This document shows positions 31,054-42,140 of a stretch of DNA of 64,000 nucleotides, piece after piece. Below the pieces are notes generated by a model. That model saw nothing but the letters and a program-made list of their open reading frames with translations, was not told the DNA's origin and did not search any database. The translations under genes and the position numbers were made by a program. Location of the stretch: contig WSYH01000656.1 of the NCBI GenBank assembly GCA_036426205.1, positions 1 through 64,000 of the forward strand. Direction: 5' to 3'. Origin of the DNA: Ascaphus truei (lineage: Eukaryota > Chordata > Amphibia > Anura > Ascaphidae). The stretch's first letter is position 1. Each line of letters begins with the position of its first letter.

Positions 31054-32884
31054 TTGCAGAAATCTGTGACTCAAGGTGGCCATACTAATAGACATAAGTC
31101 ACAAGTATTGACTGGGGATGGCCAGAAGGAGGGAGAGATAGGCTCTGGGGATTTACCAAGGCTACAGCTGTGCCAGCCTTTATTTTAAAGCCTTGCACGC
31201 CGTACTGCTCTGAATACCGGTTCATGACGCGCTATGTTTTCCAACCGTATAGCAAATGACTCGGGTTTCTATCAGTTTTCTATCGGGCACAGAATCCATT
31301 TTTCAGCCGCAGAAAATTGCATTTTAGCGTTGTCTGCAGTACCGTCTATAAACTCAAGTGGGCGATCGCAAGCTGTTGTCTTAAAAGTCTAATAGCAATT
31401 CAACCTACACAGTACAGCCATACAGTTCTGCAAGTCTGTGTGTGTGTGTACTGTAAAGTAATTGTAATTTGAAGATTTATATTTGAAGCAGAGATTAACG
31501 TTATGAGTTCATACTGTATACAGTAGTCTGAGGCTCCTTACCCATACACATTAAAAATATGAGGACACATACTGTACTGTATACAGGATACTTAAGGGAA
31601 AAGAAGTACAGTATTACAAAAATATAACATTGCGTCTTCTTCCAAATATAAAATATTTTTTCCGCTCATGCAGATTGGAACCTTGTTGAAATGAATACTG
31701 TATGCGTGTCATCACATTTTTATATGTCTTGTTTATTAATCAATACTTCTGCTAGGCTTGCTCTTCTTTTCCTACTGTTTTTATTTTATGCGCATGTGTA
31801 TATATCTCATTGAACCTTGTTGAAACGCATATGCGTGTTATCACATTTATGCTCATATGAATTTCAAGTCTGAAAAAAAAAACATTTTTTTTGTTTCTCG
31901 ACATGGGTTTGCATAACAATTTTTGATATTCTGAGAATCAATCACTACTGTAGCTTTTTAATTCTACACTAGTAGTGGCATACTGTGATTTTTATTTGAG
32001 GGTGTGGGGTTCAAAACATTATGATGACGTGTTGAAAATATTTCTTTCAACTAATAATCCAGCATTCAGCCCTCTCCCACTCTCCCCCTCCCCCAACACA
32101 CAAAGCTAAAGTATTTCAACTTCTTATCGACACCTCCCCCAAACCATTCATTTGTAATGGGTGGCTTTGTGGCTTAGTTTAATAGTTTAATCTTCCCGAC
32201 CTTGTTATCACATTTATGTGCATGCGTGTATGTGAAAAGAGACACCACACATCCTCCCCCCCCTCCCCCCGAAGTCATTCTTAAAAATCTTTGAGGCTTT
32301 GTTTACAGTGATTGTGTGAATGAGTCTTCTTGAGGCCAGTGGACTCTTTGAAGCTTTGTTCACAATAATGCATGCGCACGTATGATAATCCCTTCTCGAA
32401 TGACTCCTCCACGCACATACCAAGAGAATTTCAAGTTTAAGGGCCTGTGGTAACTAGCACCTTTCAACCCCCCCCCCCCCCCACACACACACACACACCA
32501 CCACCACCACTTCACACAAATTCTTACAAACAAACCAACGTGAATAGAAATGTTTATCCCGACTTTACCCAAATTAATCTGTTAATCTGACAAATCCTTA
32601 TTGGCACCTAGCCTTGGAGAATCCCCCACACATTCAAAGTGAATTTCAAGTTCAAAGAAAAAATAAATAAACATCCCTTTTTTAAGGACTGGTTTAAATA
32701 AACCATAATCTGAATCATGTTTTAGAAAAATTAACAACAATTGCCATTCTTTCTTTTTCTTTGGGGGTGGGTGGGGGTGTTTCAATGATTATTGTGCATT
32801 TAAAGGACAATTTTTTTTATTTTATCTGGATAATGGAAGAATTAAAAATACAAATAATCATGAATAATACAAATTTACAGTCTT
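31054..32884. other. Anonymous AT-rich stretch with microsatellites
   Basis: No gene or element boundary is visible. It contains ATACTGTAC-type short palindromes (31500-31610), a C(11+) run followed by (CA)n (32467-32502), and a G-rich T-interrupted run at 32762. Confidence 0.5.
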
Positions 32885-34566
32885 TGGGGCCTATGCAGAA
32901 AGGGGCGAAAAATTGCATTCGCCAGGGTTTCAATTCGCCAGGTTTTTGGCGTGTTAACCTCGCTGTATGCAGAGAGGGCCGAATCCCTGGCGAATGAATG
33001 CACCACCACCATTTGATTTGATAAAATGGCTAGTAACCGATGACGAGACGGCTGCCTGGCGAGAAACTGCCGAGAAGCCGTCCCCTGGCGAGTTGTGTTT
33101 ACAGCAGAGAGAGATCCGCTGCTCTCTCGGCGCAAACATCAGCACATTAAAAATTATTTACAATACATTTTTATTCATAGTGTACATGTGCAGGGGGTCT
33201 CCGGAGCTGAACCGCATTGGTTTCAGGTCCGGGGACCCCCTGCTTCCCGAGATACAGGCCCCTTTATGAGGTGCCGGTATCCCTCTGCATTTAAATGTCC
33301 CAATCACGTGACCGCGGAATGTAAACAAAGCAGAGGGATACCGGCACCCCATAAAGGAGCCTGTATCTCGGGAAGCAGGGGGTCCCCGGACCTAAAACCA
33401 AAGCGGTTCAGCTCAGGAGACTCTCTGCACATCTACAGTATAAATAAAACATACATATCAATACACAATCATTCCTTACCTTAGAGGCTATGTGCTACGG
33501 TAACGAAGCAACATTAATGTATTTTTAATAATAGTGTACAGTGAGCAGGGGGTCTCTGAGCCACAAATAAATTCGGTTCAGCTCAGGGTGCCCCCTGCTC
33601 CCGCACAATATTATTAAAATACAGAAATGCTGCTTCATTACCATAGCGTATAGCCGCTAAGGCAATGAAGGGTTAAGGCAGAATAGCATGTTTATTGGGG
33701 ACAATTGCACCCAATAAACATTGCAATAAACAACATACACCCATAGTGTATTTAAAATACATAAACAAGAATAAATACATTAAATACATATAGCACTTAC
33801 CCATTACCGGTTGCCACGATGAAGGCCATCCTCATCTTCATCCTGCCCATGCCCCCTCTGCTGCTGCAAAACAGACACAACAATGAAAACATCCAAAGTA
33901 ATGTCCCCTAACCCCTTAATCACCATAGCGGTTATTAACCGCTACAGTAATTAAGGGGTTAACCCACCCTCATCCACCACTCGGGACGCCTACATACCCT
34001 CCCACAGTAAACCCCCACCCCGTGAGGCCTAACCACCCTCACCCACTACCCACAAGGGAGGCCTACCCACATACCGTTGGGGAACACCCCCTCCCCCCCC
34101 CCAACACCTACAGTACAATAATGTGCAAAATAACTATTATCCAGATAGGGATAATAGATTATTTGCCCATTATTAAAAACATTAACTAGCATATTCAAAT
34201 AAATTAAGTACTACAGACCTTATAAATAAGAAGTCTCAGTCGCCAGCAACATCCTTGTTTTGCCCACAAAAAACATAGCCAATACATTGCAAATACATTC
34301 AGATATCAATTAACCCCTTAAATACCATATCGGATAATAACCGCAAAGGTAATTAAGGTGTTAAGCCACCCTGGCCCGATACCCACCCTTCACCCATGAA
34401 TTTGTACATTGGCTTCATCATGCAAATATATATATACATATATAAAAACCTCAAATCACAATCAACACATTGCATTTACATTGTATATATGATGCATACA
34501 ATATATGTACCATATACATTCTGCAAATGAATGTTAACAATAACATTGCAAGCAAAATACAGATAA
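32885..34566 (+). repeat. Left arm of the 6.2 kb foldback
   Basis: Collinear with 10978-13537. It includes the GTGCAGGGGGTCTCCGGAGC palindromic module (33187-33430), its smaller partner (33540-33600), a hairpin at 33906-33962 (AACCCCTTAATCACC against GTAATTAAGGGGTT), and the CATTTACATTGTATATATGA segment near 34472. Confidence 0.8.
33801..33863 (-). other. Exon-like cassette, copy 3
   Basis: On the minus strand TTTTGCAG precedes 63 bp and GTAAGTGC follows. The interior CATGGGCAGGATGAAGATGA and GGCCTTCATCGTGGCAACC match copy 4 almost exactly. Confidence 0.5.
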
Positions 34567-35471
34567 CTCCAAACAAATATACTATTGTTACCAATCCGGT
34601 AAACATAAATCAATTACCATTCATTAATGACATCTCTAAACAATTTACATTCCATCCCTAAACAATTTACATTACATCCCTAACAATTAAACAATTAACT
34701 AATTCAAACCTGCAACTGAGCAATGTAGCCTGTGAAAATATATAAGTACCAACAAGCATAAAAAATTGACAACCAAGGCTAACCCTCACCTCTAATAAAC
34801 ATACAATAGCAACAATTACATCTATCTAATTTTAAAAGACTTTAAACATACATTTAAGCATAGCAGCATAGTCAAAATAATTAAAAACACATCAAATAAA
34901 GCTTTTAAAACACTATCATTTCTTACCCTGTATGTATATATCTCTCTAGACATACATACATACATACAGTGGCAAGAAATGATATACCACTGATAATTAA
35001 ATAAACATGTAAAGAAAAGAATTGAAAAAAATTAACAAGTTCAATTACATACATTTATTTAGTTCACTTACCATTACTTGCCCCCACCGACTCCCGTTGA
35101 ACGGGTTACTCACGTGCAAAACCACCAGGCACAGGAAACCATAAAATAACAAACCATAAAAAAATAAACATTATTTTAAAAATCCAAATCAATCCACGGG
35201 TCTTGTAATTTTAATCCATCTTCATCTGTATTCTTCTTTCTTCTATCTTTTTCCGGGGTCTTCTTCCCGTCTTCGGCCACGCCCTGGCCTTCTTCTTCAG
35301 TAGGAGATCCTTCTTCCTCGGCGGCTGGTTTCAAAATGAGACGACACAGGCTTTTAAAGATGGCCGTCCACACTTGGTACGGTAGCCAATCAGAGCGTGG
35401 GAACTCCATCCCTACTCTGATTGGCTCTAGTATACCATGTGAGGTTTGGGGGAGAAAGGATGTGACGTCAT
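34567..35471. other. Central unique part of the foldback
   Basis: AT-rich DNA to about 35170, then GC-richer sequence. A 106-codon minus-strand frame (35496-35176) contains EEEGSPTEEEGQGVAEDG and is low-complexity, with no recognised domain. An imperfect inverted TACATACATACA/GTATGTATATA pair lies near 34930-34970. Confidence 0.4.
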
Positions 35472-36580
35472 TGAAAAAAAACACACACACACACACACAC
35501 CTCTCTCTCTGTCCTCTCCCCCCCCATTACACTCACCTCCCCCCCTCCCCGGTGCTCCACTCACCTCCCCGCCTCCCCTCCGCTCCACTCAACTCCGCTC
35601 CACTCACCTCCCTCCTGTTCCACTCCCTCCCGCTCCACTCACCTCCCTCCCGCTCCACTCACCTCCCTCTCCACTCACCTCCCTCCCGCTGCACTCCCTC
35701 TCCACTCACCTCCCTCCACCTCCCTCCCACTCCACTCACCTCCCTCCACCTCCCTCCCACTCCACTCACCTCCCTCTCCACTCACCTCCCTCCCACTCAA
35801 CTCCCTCCCGCTCCACACCCTCCCGCTCCACTCACCTCCCGCTCCACTCGCCTCCCTCCTGCTCCACTCCCTCCCACTCCACTCACCTCCCGCTCCACTC
35901 ACCTCCCACTCCACTCACCTCCCTCCCAGTCACGGGGACAGGCAGTGGGCTGGGCAGCCTGCCGCTGCCATGTGGCACCTAAGAAGGCGGCGGACGGAAG
36001 GACCACCTTCCTCCGTCGCGGACTAAGTAACATGGCGGCGGCCGGAAGGAGAGGTCCCACTCCACTCACCTCCCTCCCTCTACACTCCCTCCTGCTCCAC
36101 TCACCTCCCACTCCACTCACTTCCTGCTCCACTCACCTCCCTCCCGCTCCACTCCCTCCCGCTCCACTCACCTGCCTCCCTGGCGCGGGGACAGGCAGTG
36201 GGCAGGGCAGCCTGCCGCTGCCACGCGGCACCTAAGATGGCGGCGGACGGAAGGACCCCCTTCCTCCCTCGCGTACTAAGTAACATGGCGGCGGCCGGAA
36301 GGAGAGGTCCCGCTCCACTCACCTCCCTCCCTCTACACTCCCTCCTGCTCCACTCACCTCCCACTCCACTCACTTCCTGCTCCACTCACCTCCCTCCCGC
36401 TCCACTCCCTCCCGCTCCACTCCCTCCCGCTCCACTCACCTCCCTCCCTGGCGCGGGGACAGGCAGTGGGCAGGGCAGCCTGCCGCTGCCACGCGGCACC
36501 TAAGATGGCGGCGGACGGAAGGACCCCCTTCCTCCCTCGCGTACTAAGTAACATGGCGGCGGCCGGAAGAAGAGGTGACG
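35472..36580 (+). repeat. GC-rich minisatellite with a 260-270 bp higher-order unit
   Basis: CTCCACTCACCTCCCTCCCG-type units repeat across 35520-36440. Three copies of a unique block (about 35930-36060, 36186-36313, 36457-36575) each hold GGGGACAGGCAGTGGGC, GCCGCTGCCA and two ATGGCGGC-type motifs. Proline/serine-rich frames on the plus strand and Gly/Arg/Glu-rich frames on the minus strand come from this repeat. Confidence 0.85.
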
Positions 36581-36581
36581 T

Positions 36582-36772
36582 GTGTGTGTGTGTGTGTCAC
36601 TGTGTGTGTGTGACAATGTGTGTGTGACACTGTGTGACACTGTGTGTGTGTGTGACACTTTGTGTGTGTGTGACACTGTGTGTGACACCTTGTGTGTGTG
36701 TGTGTTAACGGTGTGTGTGTGTGTGTGTTGTTTGTGTGTGTGTGTGTGTGTGGGTTGTGTGGGTGTGGTTGT

Positions 36773-36822
<50 letters not shown>

Positions 36823-37036
36823 ACAGTGTGTGTGCCCCCCCTCCTGTCCACTCTCCTCCCCTCCTGTCCACTGTCACCCCCTCCTGTCGACTGTCCCCCC
36901 CTCGTCCAGTCCCCCCCTCCTTTCCACTGTCCCCCGCCCCCCCTCCTCCTGTCCACTACCCCCATCTGTCCATGTCCCGTCCCCTCCTGTCCACTGTCCC
37001 TGTCACTCCCCTCCTCTGTCCACTGTCCCCCCCCCA
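36582..37036 (+). repeat. (GT)n microsatellite and pyrimidine-rich CCCCTCCTGTCCACTGT repeat
   Basis: GT-rich simple sequence runs to 36828. CTCCTGTCCACTGTCCCC-type units follow to about 37035. Cys/Val-rich frames over this stretch are artefacts. Confidence 0.9.
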
Positions 37037-37726
37037 CCTTTTCCTAGCGGCAAATTAACTCACGGGCAACGCGGGGGTCTCTCAGCTAAATATATAAATA
37101 TAAATAGTAGACAAACAAAAACAAATAAAAAATAATATATATAATATATATATATATTAATATTATATTAATATATTATATTGCATGATGATGAGCCAAT
37201 AGCCAAATTTATGGGGGTGAAAGGTGGGTATCGGGCCAGTGTGGCTTAACCCCTTAATTACCGTTGCTGTTAGTATCCTATATGGTATTTAAGGGGTTAA
37301 TTGATATCTGAATATAATTGCAATGTATTGGCTATGTTTTTTGTGGGCAAGACAAGGATGTTGCTGGCGACTGAGACTTCTTATTGATAAGGTCAGTAGT
37401 ACTTAATTTATTTGAATATGCTAGTTAATGTTTTTAATAATGGGCAAATAATCTATTATCCCTATCTGGATAATAGTTATTTTGCACATTATTGTACTGT
37501 AGGTGTTGGGGGGGGGTGTTCCCCAACTGTATGTGGGTAGGCCTCCCTTGTGGGTAGTGGGTGAGGGTGGTTAGGCCTCACGGGGTGGGGGGTTACTGTG
37601 GGAGGGTATGTAGGCATCCTGAGTGGTGGGTGGGGGTGGGTTAACCCCTTAATGACTGTATCTATGGTGATTAAGTGGTTAGGGGACATTACATTGGATG
37701 TTTTCATTCTTGTGTCTGTTTTGCAG

Positions 37727-37789
37727 CAGCAGGGGGGGCATGGCCAGGATGAAGATGATGATGGCCTTCATCGTGGCAACCGGTAATGG
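37727..37789 (+). other. Exon-like cassette, copy 4
   Basis: TGTTTTGCAG ends at 37726 and GTAAGTGC begins at 37790, bounding 63 bp. One frame gives HGQDEDDDGLHRGN. It is the mirror partner of copy 3 in the other arm. Confidence 0.5.
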
Positions 37790-38070
37790 GTAAGTGCTAT
37801 ATGTATGTAATGTATTTATTGCTGTTTATGTATTTAAAATGGGCACATTCACTATTATCCCTTTGTGGATAATAGTAATTGTGGCCATAACTATACTGTA
37901 TGTGTTGGGGGGGGGGTTATTTCTTTAAAAGTATGTATGTGTTTATTCCTTCATTTGGGGGGGGCACATAATTGGTACTGCAGGCCTGCGGGTAACACCC
38001 GAGGGCCCCCGCCGGCCTATAGTATCATTGAAGTCATATATGTGTATGTTAGGGGTTATATGGGTTGTTG

Positions 38071-38109
<39 letters not shown>

Positions 38110-38111
<2 letters not shown>

Positions 38112-38275
38112 AACAGCACAGATAACATTCCAAGATACACTGTTTTTTAAGTAACCTTTTGCTTCATTCATTGTAACATCGCCGGAAGAAGAGATCAGTG
38201 TATCTCGAAAGCTCTCACAAATAAAAGCATTTCGTTAGCCACAGAACGATATCATCTATTTATTTTTTGATTATA
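38110..38275 (+). repeat. Short repeat with GAAGAAGAGATC..TCTCGAAAGC hairpin
   Basis: GAAGAAGAGATCAGTG and TATCTCGAAAGCTC form a stem followed by AATAAAAGCATTTCGTTAGC. This resembles the tails of Penelope-type or related retroelements. It sits between two AT microsatellites inside the right arm. Confidence 0.4.
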
Positions 38276-39073
38276 TATATATATATATATATTTATATTC
38301 ATTTATTTATTTATTCATTTAGATTTATTTATTTAGTGTGGGGCTGCTGTGTGTCATTATTCTTCATTGTGGTTAGCGGGGCTGGGTGAAGGGGGTATTA
38401 GCCCCAACGGTGGTTGGTTAGGGCTTGCGGGGGGTAGCGGGAGGGGTTAACCCCTTCATGACCATAGCGGTATTAACTGCTGCGGTCGTGAAGGGGTTAA
38501 GTGCACCCGCACCCCCCCCCCCGCAAGCCCTAAACTCACACCAAAGGCCAAATACCCCCTTCACCCACACCCGCTACCCACAATAAAGCTGGCACAGTGG
38601 GTTAACCTCTTCATTGCCTTAGCGGTTACCCACTAAGGTAATGAAGTGGGCTGTACATGCATTTTTCCTGCCTCGGATGCATGCCAGGGGGCTCCGGTGC
38701 TGGTATTAATGGGTATCAGCTCTGGAGCCCCCCGGCATCAATCCGAGCCAGGAAAAGGGCCCAATTTTTTTTTTATGGCCCCTATCGCCGCTCAGCTCCA
38801 GCTTCTTGCCAACTTTTTTTGGCGGAGCTATTTGGAGAACATCTCTCCATTTTAGTGGCGCGATCAGCAGCGAGATGCTGATCGGTGCAACCTGCATACG
38901 GCGGGTTTTAAAACTGGCGAGATATTGCTTCTCGCCACCCGCGCGGTGAGTTTTTAAAACACAAAAAAAACCTAGCGCTTTTTCCTCATCTCGCCAGTTT
39001 CTCGCCATTTACTGAATTGCTGTAGGCATATTTGGCGAGAACCTGGCGAGATTGCGCTTCTCAATGCTCTCTG

Positions 39074-39599
39074 CATAGGCCCCTTTATCTTCTTCATCAT
39101 GGCCGCATTGCATTCTGTAGTTCATTGAGAGAGAGGGGGGGTTGTGTAAATTATGACTGTTGCTACACTATACACACAGTTCACAAATTTTACACATGAT
39201 ACCCCCCCTCCCCCCACCCTTCATTTTTTGTGCAGCAGCTCTGTCTAAAAAGAAAAGAAAAAAATGAGTGCAGTAAAGTGCATTTAATGGCATTGTGTAC
39301 AATATCACTACTCCATATTGAACTATGCAGTTACTACTGTCAAACTATACTGTATACTGTACAGTACACAGTACTGTTTAACTACAGTATACTGTATACT
39401 GGAACTCTATACTACATTACAGTATAACTACTGTATAACTTCTTTATAACAAGATTTTTTGTGCAGCAGCTCTGAAAAGAAAAGAAAAAAGGAGTGCAGT
39501 AAAGTGCATATTGTAAAACAATCTGTGCCATACTTACCTATATCATACAGTACTTGCTATACTTATACTTACCATACTACAGTACTGTACTGTACCTTA
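39074..39599. other. TACTGTA-rich stretch with a direct repeat
   Basis: GTGCAGCAGCTCTG..AAAAGAAAAGAAAAAA..GAGTGCAGTAAAGTGCAT occurs near 39231-39283 and again near 39461-39510. The DNA between holds many TACAGTA/TACTGTA palindromes. It borders the Tc1-like gene and may be part of that element. Confidence 0.5.
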
Positions 39600-40646
39600 C
39601 TACTTTCCTGATGCCTGCCCATTGCGCTGTATCACAATGGGAAACACGGTTGCAATATGATCTATATATTTATTACATCTTTCTACGGTGAGTATGTTGT
39701 TCCTAAAACTCAGTATGCCATCCGCCAATTCATCCTTTTTTGGCGGTTTCACCACTTTTCTGATATGATCTTTGAGCTGATGCCATACCATTTCGATAGG
39801 ATTGAAATCTGGCTATCTGGATTTGGAGGGGGGAAAGAAGGAGAATTAGTTAAAGAGATACACAGTAAACAGTGTAAAAAACAATGAGAAATGGTTACCG
39901 TACTTACTCCGCTGGCGTCTTAACCCAGTTGATACCACTGGCAAGCATATGCGCAGAAGACGCGGTGTGTTTCGGATCATTGTCCTGGTAGAACCAGTGA
40001 CCATCTGGGAATTCCCGTGTAATGTATTCCAAAATCTCGGGCACTATTTCCTCTTGGAAAAATGCTTTATTCATGATTCCTGTAACAAGAAAAGAAAAGT
40101 GCTCCAAATACTGCACACAGTACAGTGCATAAAACAACAGCATGTGACTTTGTGCTTTATTTTACCGTCAAAGATGATGATGCATCCTGGTCCACGTCTA
40201 GAGATCGCACCCCACACATGCAGCTTCACTGGGTGTTTTGGACGTGGCTTCATAGATTAGCGTCCTTTTTTGTGGAATGCAAAAGTGGCAAATCTCTCAA
40301 GCGATACAGTTGACTTGTCAGTAAAGATGCAATCCTGAAAAGTCTCGTCACTTTCAATCCATGCCCGTGCCTGGTCCACTCTTTTGATCTTATCATAGGA
40401 TATGCTCTGTAATGAAAAGATTTTTTTTTAGAGGTACTGTACAGTTACTTAAACCACACTTTTACCTCCTGTACTGTCAAGTACTAACCTTACACGTCCA
40501 TATTTCCATCCCAATTTTTTCTCATCACTTTAATGCTGCTCTGTGATGCGGTTATATTGTGTTTTTGCTCTAGAGCGTACTTGACCCTTGTGGCACACCT
40601 TTCATCATTCTCTTCACTTATTTGGTCAACCAGAAGAGTGGTCGCC
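39600..40646 (-). pseudogene. Tc1-like (DD34E) transposase with spliceosomal introns
   Basis: Four coding blocks on the minus strand: 40646-40494, 40406-40165, 40079-39908 and 39816-39600. Introns of 87, 85 and 91 bp each start GTAA and end CAG; the second joins ...FDG to IMN exactly. Domain signs, in order: DKIKRVDQARAWIES, CIFTDKS (first Asp), [28 protein letters not shown] (second Asp), DFNPIEMVWHQLK (Glu), then KYIDHIATVFP and GQASGK-stop. Damage: one-base loss near the end of the first block, a TAA after KKGR, and a TAG at the start of the last block. The N-terminal helix-turn-helix exon is not found. No terminal inverted repeats were identified. Confidence 0.85.
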
Positions 40647-40940
40647 CTACAGTGTAAAGGAAAAACAACAATTAGTTACAGTAGGCCACACAAATTCCCT
40701 GTATTGTATTCTTTCTCATTTATACACAGTATATACTGTATATACAGTATAGTTTATGGGGGATACAGTATATATACCAGTACAGGTACTGTACAGCGTA
40801 CACTTTTGCTGCTACTGTATATAAATACTGTATACAGTAACATTATAGATTCATTAATTCATTTGATCCATAGATTCATTTGTGCTCAGGGATTACTGTG
40901 ATCATTATCCTATAATCTAGGTTGTATTATATTATTTATA
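40647..40940. other. Microsatellite-like TATACTGTATACAGT region
   Basis: Dense TACAGTATA/TATACTGTA palindromic sequence upstream of the Tc1-like gene. No first exon is recognisable. Confidence 0.5.
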
Positions 40941-42140
40941 TATATTATTTGGGGCCCACTGTAACCCGCGGGGACCACCTAGAGGCCAACGGTGCCTGGC
41001 AGGAACCACCCGGAGACCCCCAGACCCTAGGGTACTGGTGCACTGTGGGGCCTGTGGACACCCATCAGGACCACAGGGGACTCCCATAGGTCTGGGGTTT
41101 TAGCCCTGTATGTAAAAGAATAAATCGTGTTTTTATGGAGGGCACTGGGGGTGGGTGTATTATGTATTGTTTATTAAATATAGTAATGTTATTGTGGGGA
41201 TGTTCTGTGTATTGTTTTTCTTGTGTGTAGTGGGGGTGGGGGTAAGGGGATATTGTCCCTAAGGGAGGGTAGGTAGGCCTCTAGGATGGGTTGTGGGTGA
41301 GGTTGGTTAGGTCTCATGGGTGGGTAGTGGGGGAGGGTGTTTAGGCCTTCCGAGTGAGTGGTAGGGAAGGGTGGGTTAACCCCTTAATTACTATAGCGGT
41401 TACTAACCGCTAAGTTAATTAAACGGGTTAGGGGACATTAGATTGACTCTTTTTATTCTTGTGTATGTTCTGCAGCACCATAGGGGGACAGTCCGGTGAT
41501 GAGGACGGCCTTCATCTTGGCAGCCAGGCAAGGGTGAGTGCAAGATGTATTTATTGTATTTATTGTGATAAATGTATTTGAAATGGGCAAATGCATTATT
41601 ATCCATTTGTGGATAATAGTAATTTTGGCCATTACTGTAGTGTATGTTTTAGGGTGCAGGGGGGTGGGGTGTATTTATTTATAAGTATTGATGTATTTTT
41701 AAATTATTTTTGGGGCACAGAATTGGTAGTGCAACCCGCGGGGACCAACCGAGGGCCACCGCCAGCCTACAGTATAGCATAATTCCTGTGCATCCAAAAA
41801 ATAAATATATGTAAAGTATGTTAGGGGGTATAGGGGTTGTTGGGAGCACAGGGTGTGTGTATTGCAATGTTTATTGGGGGCAATTGTCCCCTATAAATAT
41901 GCTATTGTGACTTAACCCCTTCATTGCCCTAGCGGATAGCTGCTATGGTAATGAAGCTGCTTTAATGTCTTTTTATTAATATTGTACGGGAGCAGGGCGT
42001 CTCCTGAGCTGAACTGCATTTAATTCTGGCTCAGGTACCCCCTGATTCCCGAGTTACATGCCCCGGTATGGGGCATCGGGTGCCGGTATCCCATTGTTTA
42101 CATGTCACAAGTCACGTGAAGTGGACGCAATAAAAATGGC
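40941..42140 (+). repeat. Right-arm-like modules of palindromic family, copy 5
   Basis: Contains GGGGTAAGGGGATATTGTCC, GGGTAGGTAGGCCTC and TTAACCCCTTAATTACTATA hairpin modules (41375-41432), the exon-like cassette, TTATCCATTTGTGGATAATAG (41599), and a GGGAGCAGGGCGTCTCCTGAG palindrome (41987-42095). No intact terminus is seen. Confidence 0.65.
41476..41533 (+). other. Exon-like cassette, copy 5
   Basis: TGTTCTGCAG ends at 41475 and GTGAGTG begins at 41534, bounding 58 bp. The interior is diverged but keeps GACGGCCTTCATCTTGGCAG. Confidence 0.4.

Larger units (their letters stand above)
32885..39073. mobile_element. 6.2 kb foldback element, best copy of the palindromic family
   Basis: The ends are GGGGCCTATGCAGAAAGG at 32885 and TCTGCATAGGCCCC at 39073, flanked by TTT on both sides. 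The left arm (32885-34430) and right arm (37190-39073) are complementary in modules: terminus, GGGGTC palindromes, AACCCC hairpins, exon-like cassette, GGTGAGGG blocks, and the TTGGCTATG..TTGCTGGCGACTGAGAC segment. The centre (34570-37130) is unique sequence plus minisatellite. I see no transposase, so it should be non-autonomous or a composite. Confidence 0.7.
37190..39073 (-). repeat. Right arm of the 6.2 kb foldback
   Basis: Inverted counterpart of the left arm through 37190-37800. It then diverges and contains an (AT)n run (38066-38110), a Penelope-tail-like insertion (about 38110-38270), hairpins at 38444-38500, and a terminal block (38880-39073) rich in TCTCGCCA and TGGCGAGA. Confidence 0.75.

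Noticed and set aside
35336..36235. Long proline/serine-rich frames (up to 299 codons) on the plus strand and Gly/Glu-rich frames on the minus strand
   Set aside because: They translate the CTCCACTCACCTCCC minisatellite in several frames at once; low complexity with no domain.
36582..37058. Cys/Val-rich frame of 158 codons
   Set aside because: Product of a GT microsatellite and a pyrimidine tandem repeat.
38186..38225. A further hammerhead ribozyme at GAAGAAGAGATC..CTCGAAAGC
   Set aside because: It has a stem and CGAAA, but the CTGANGA box is absent and the following bases do not close a third stem; kept only as a repeat tail.
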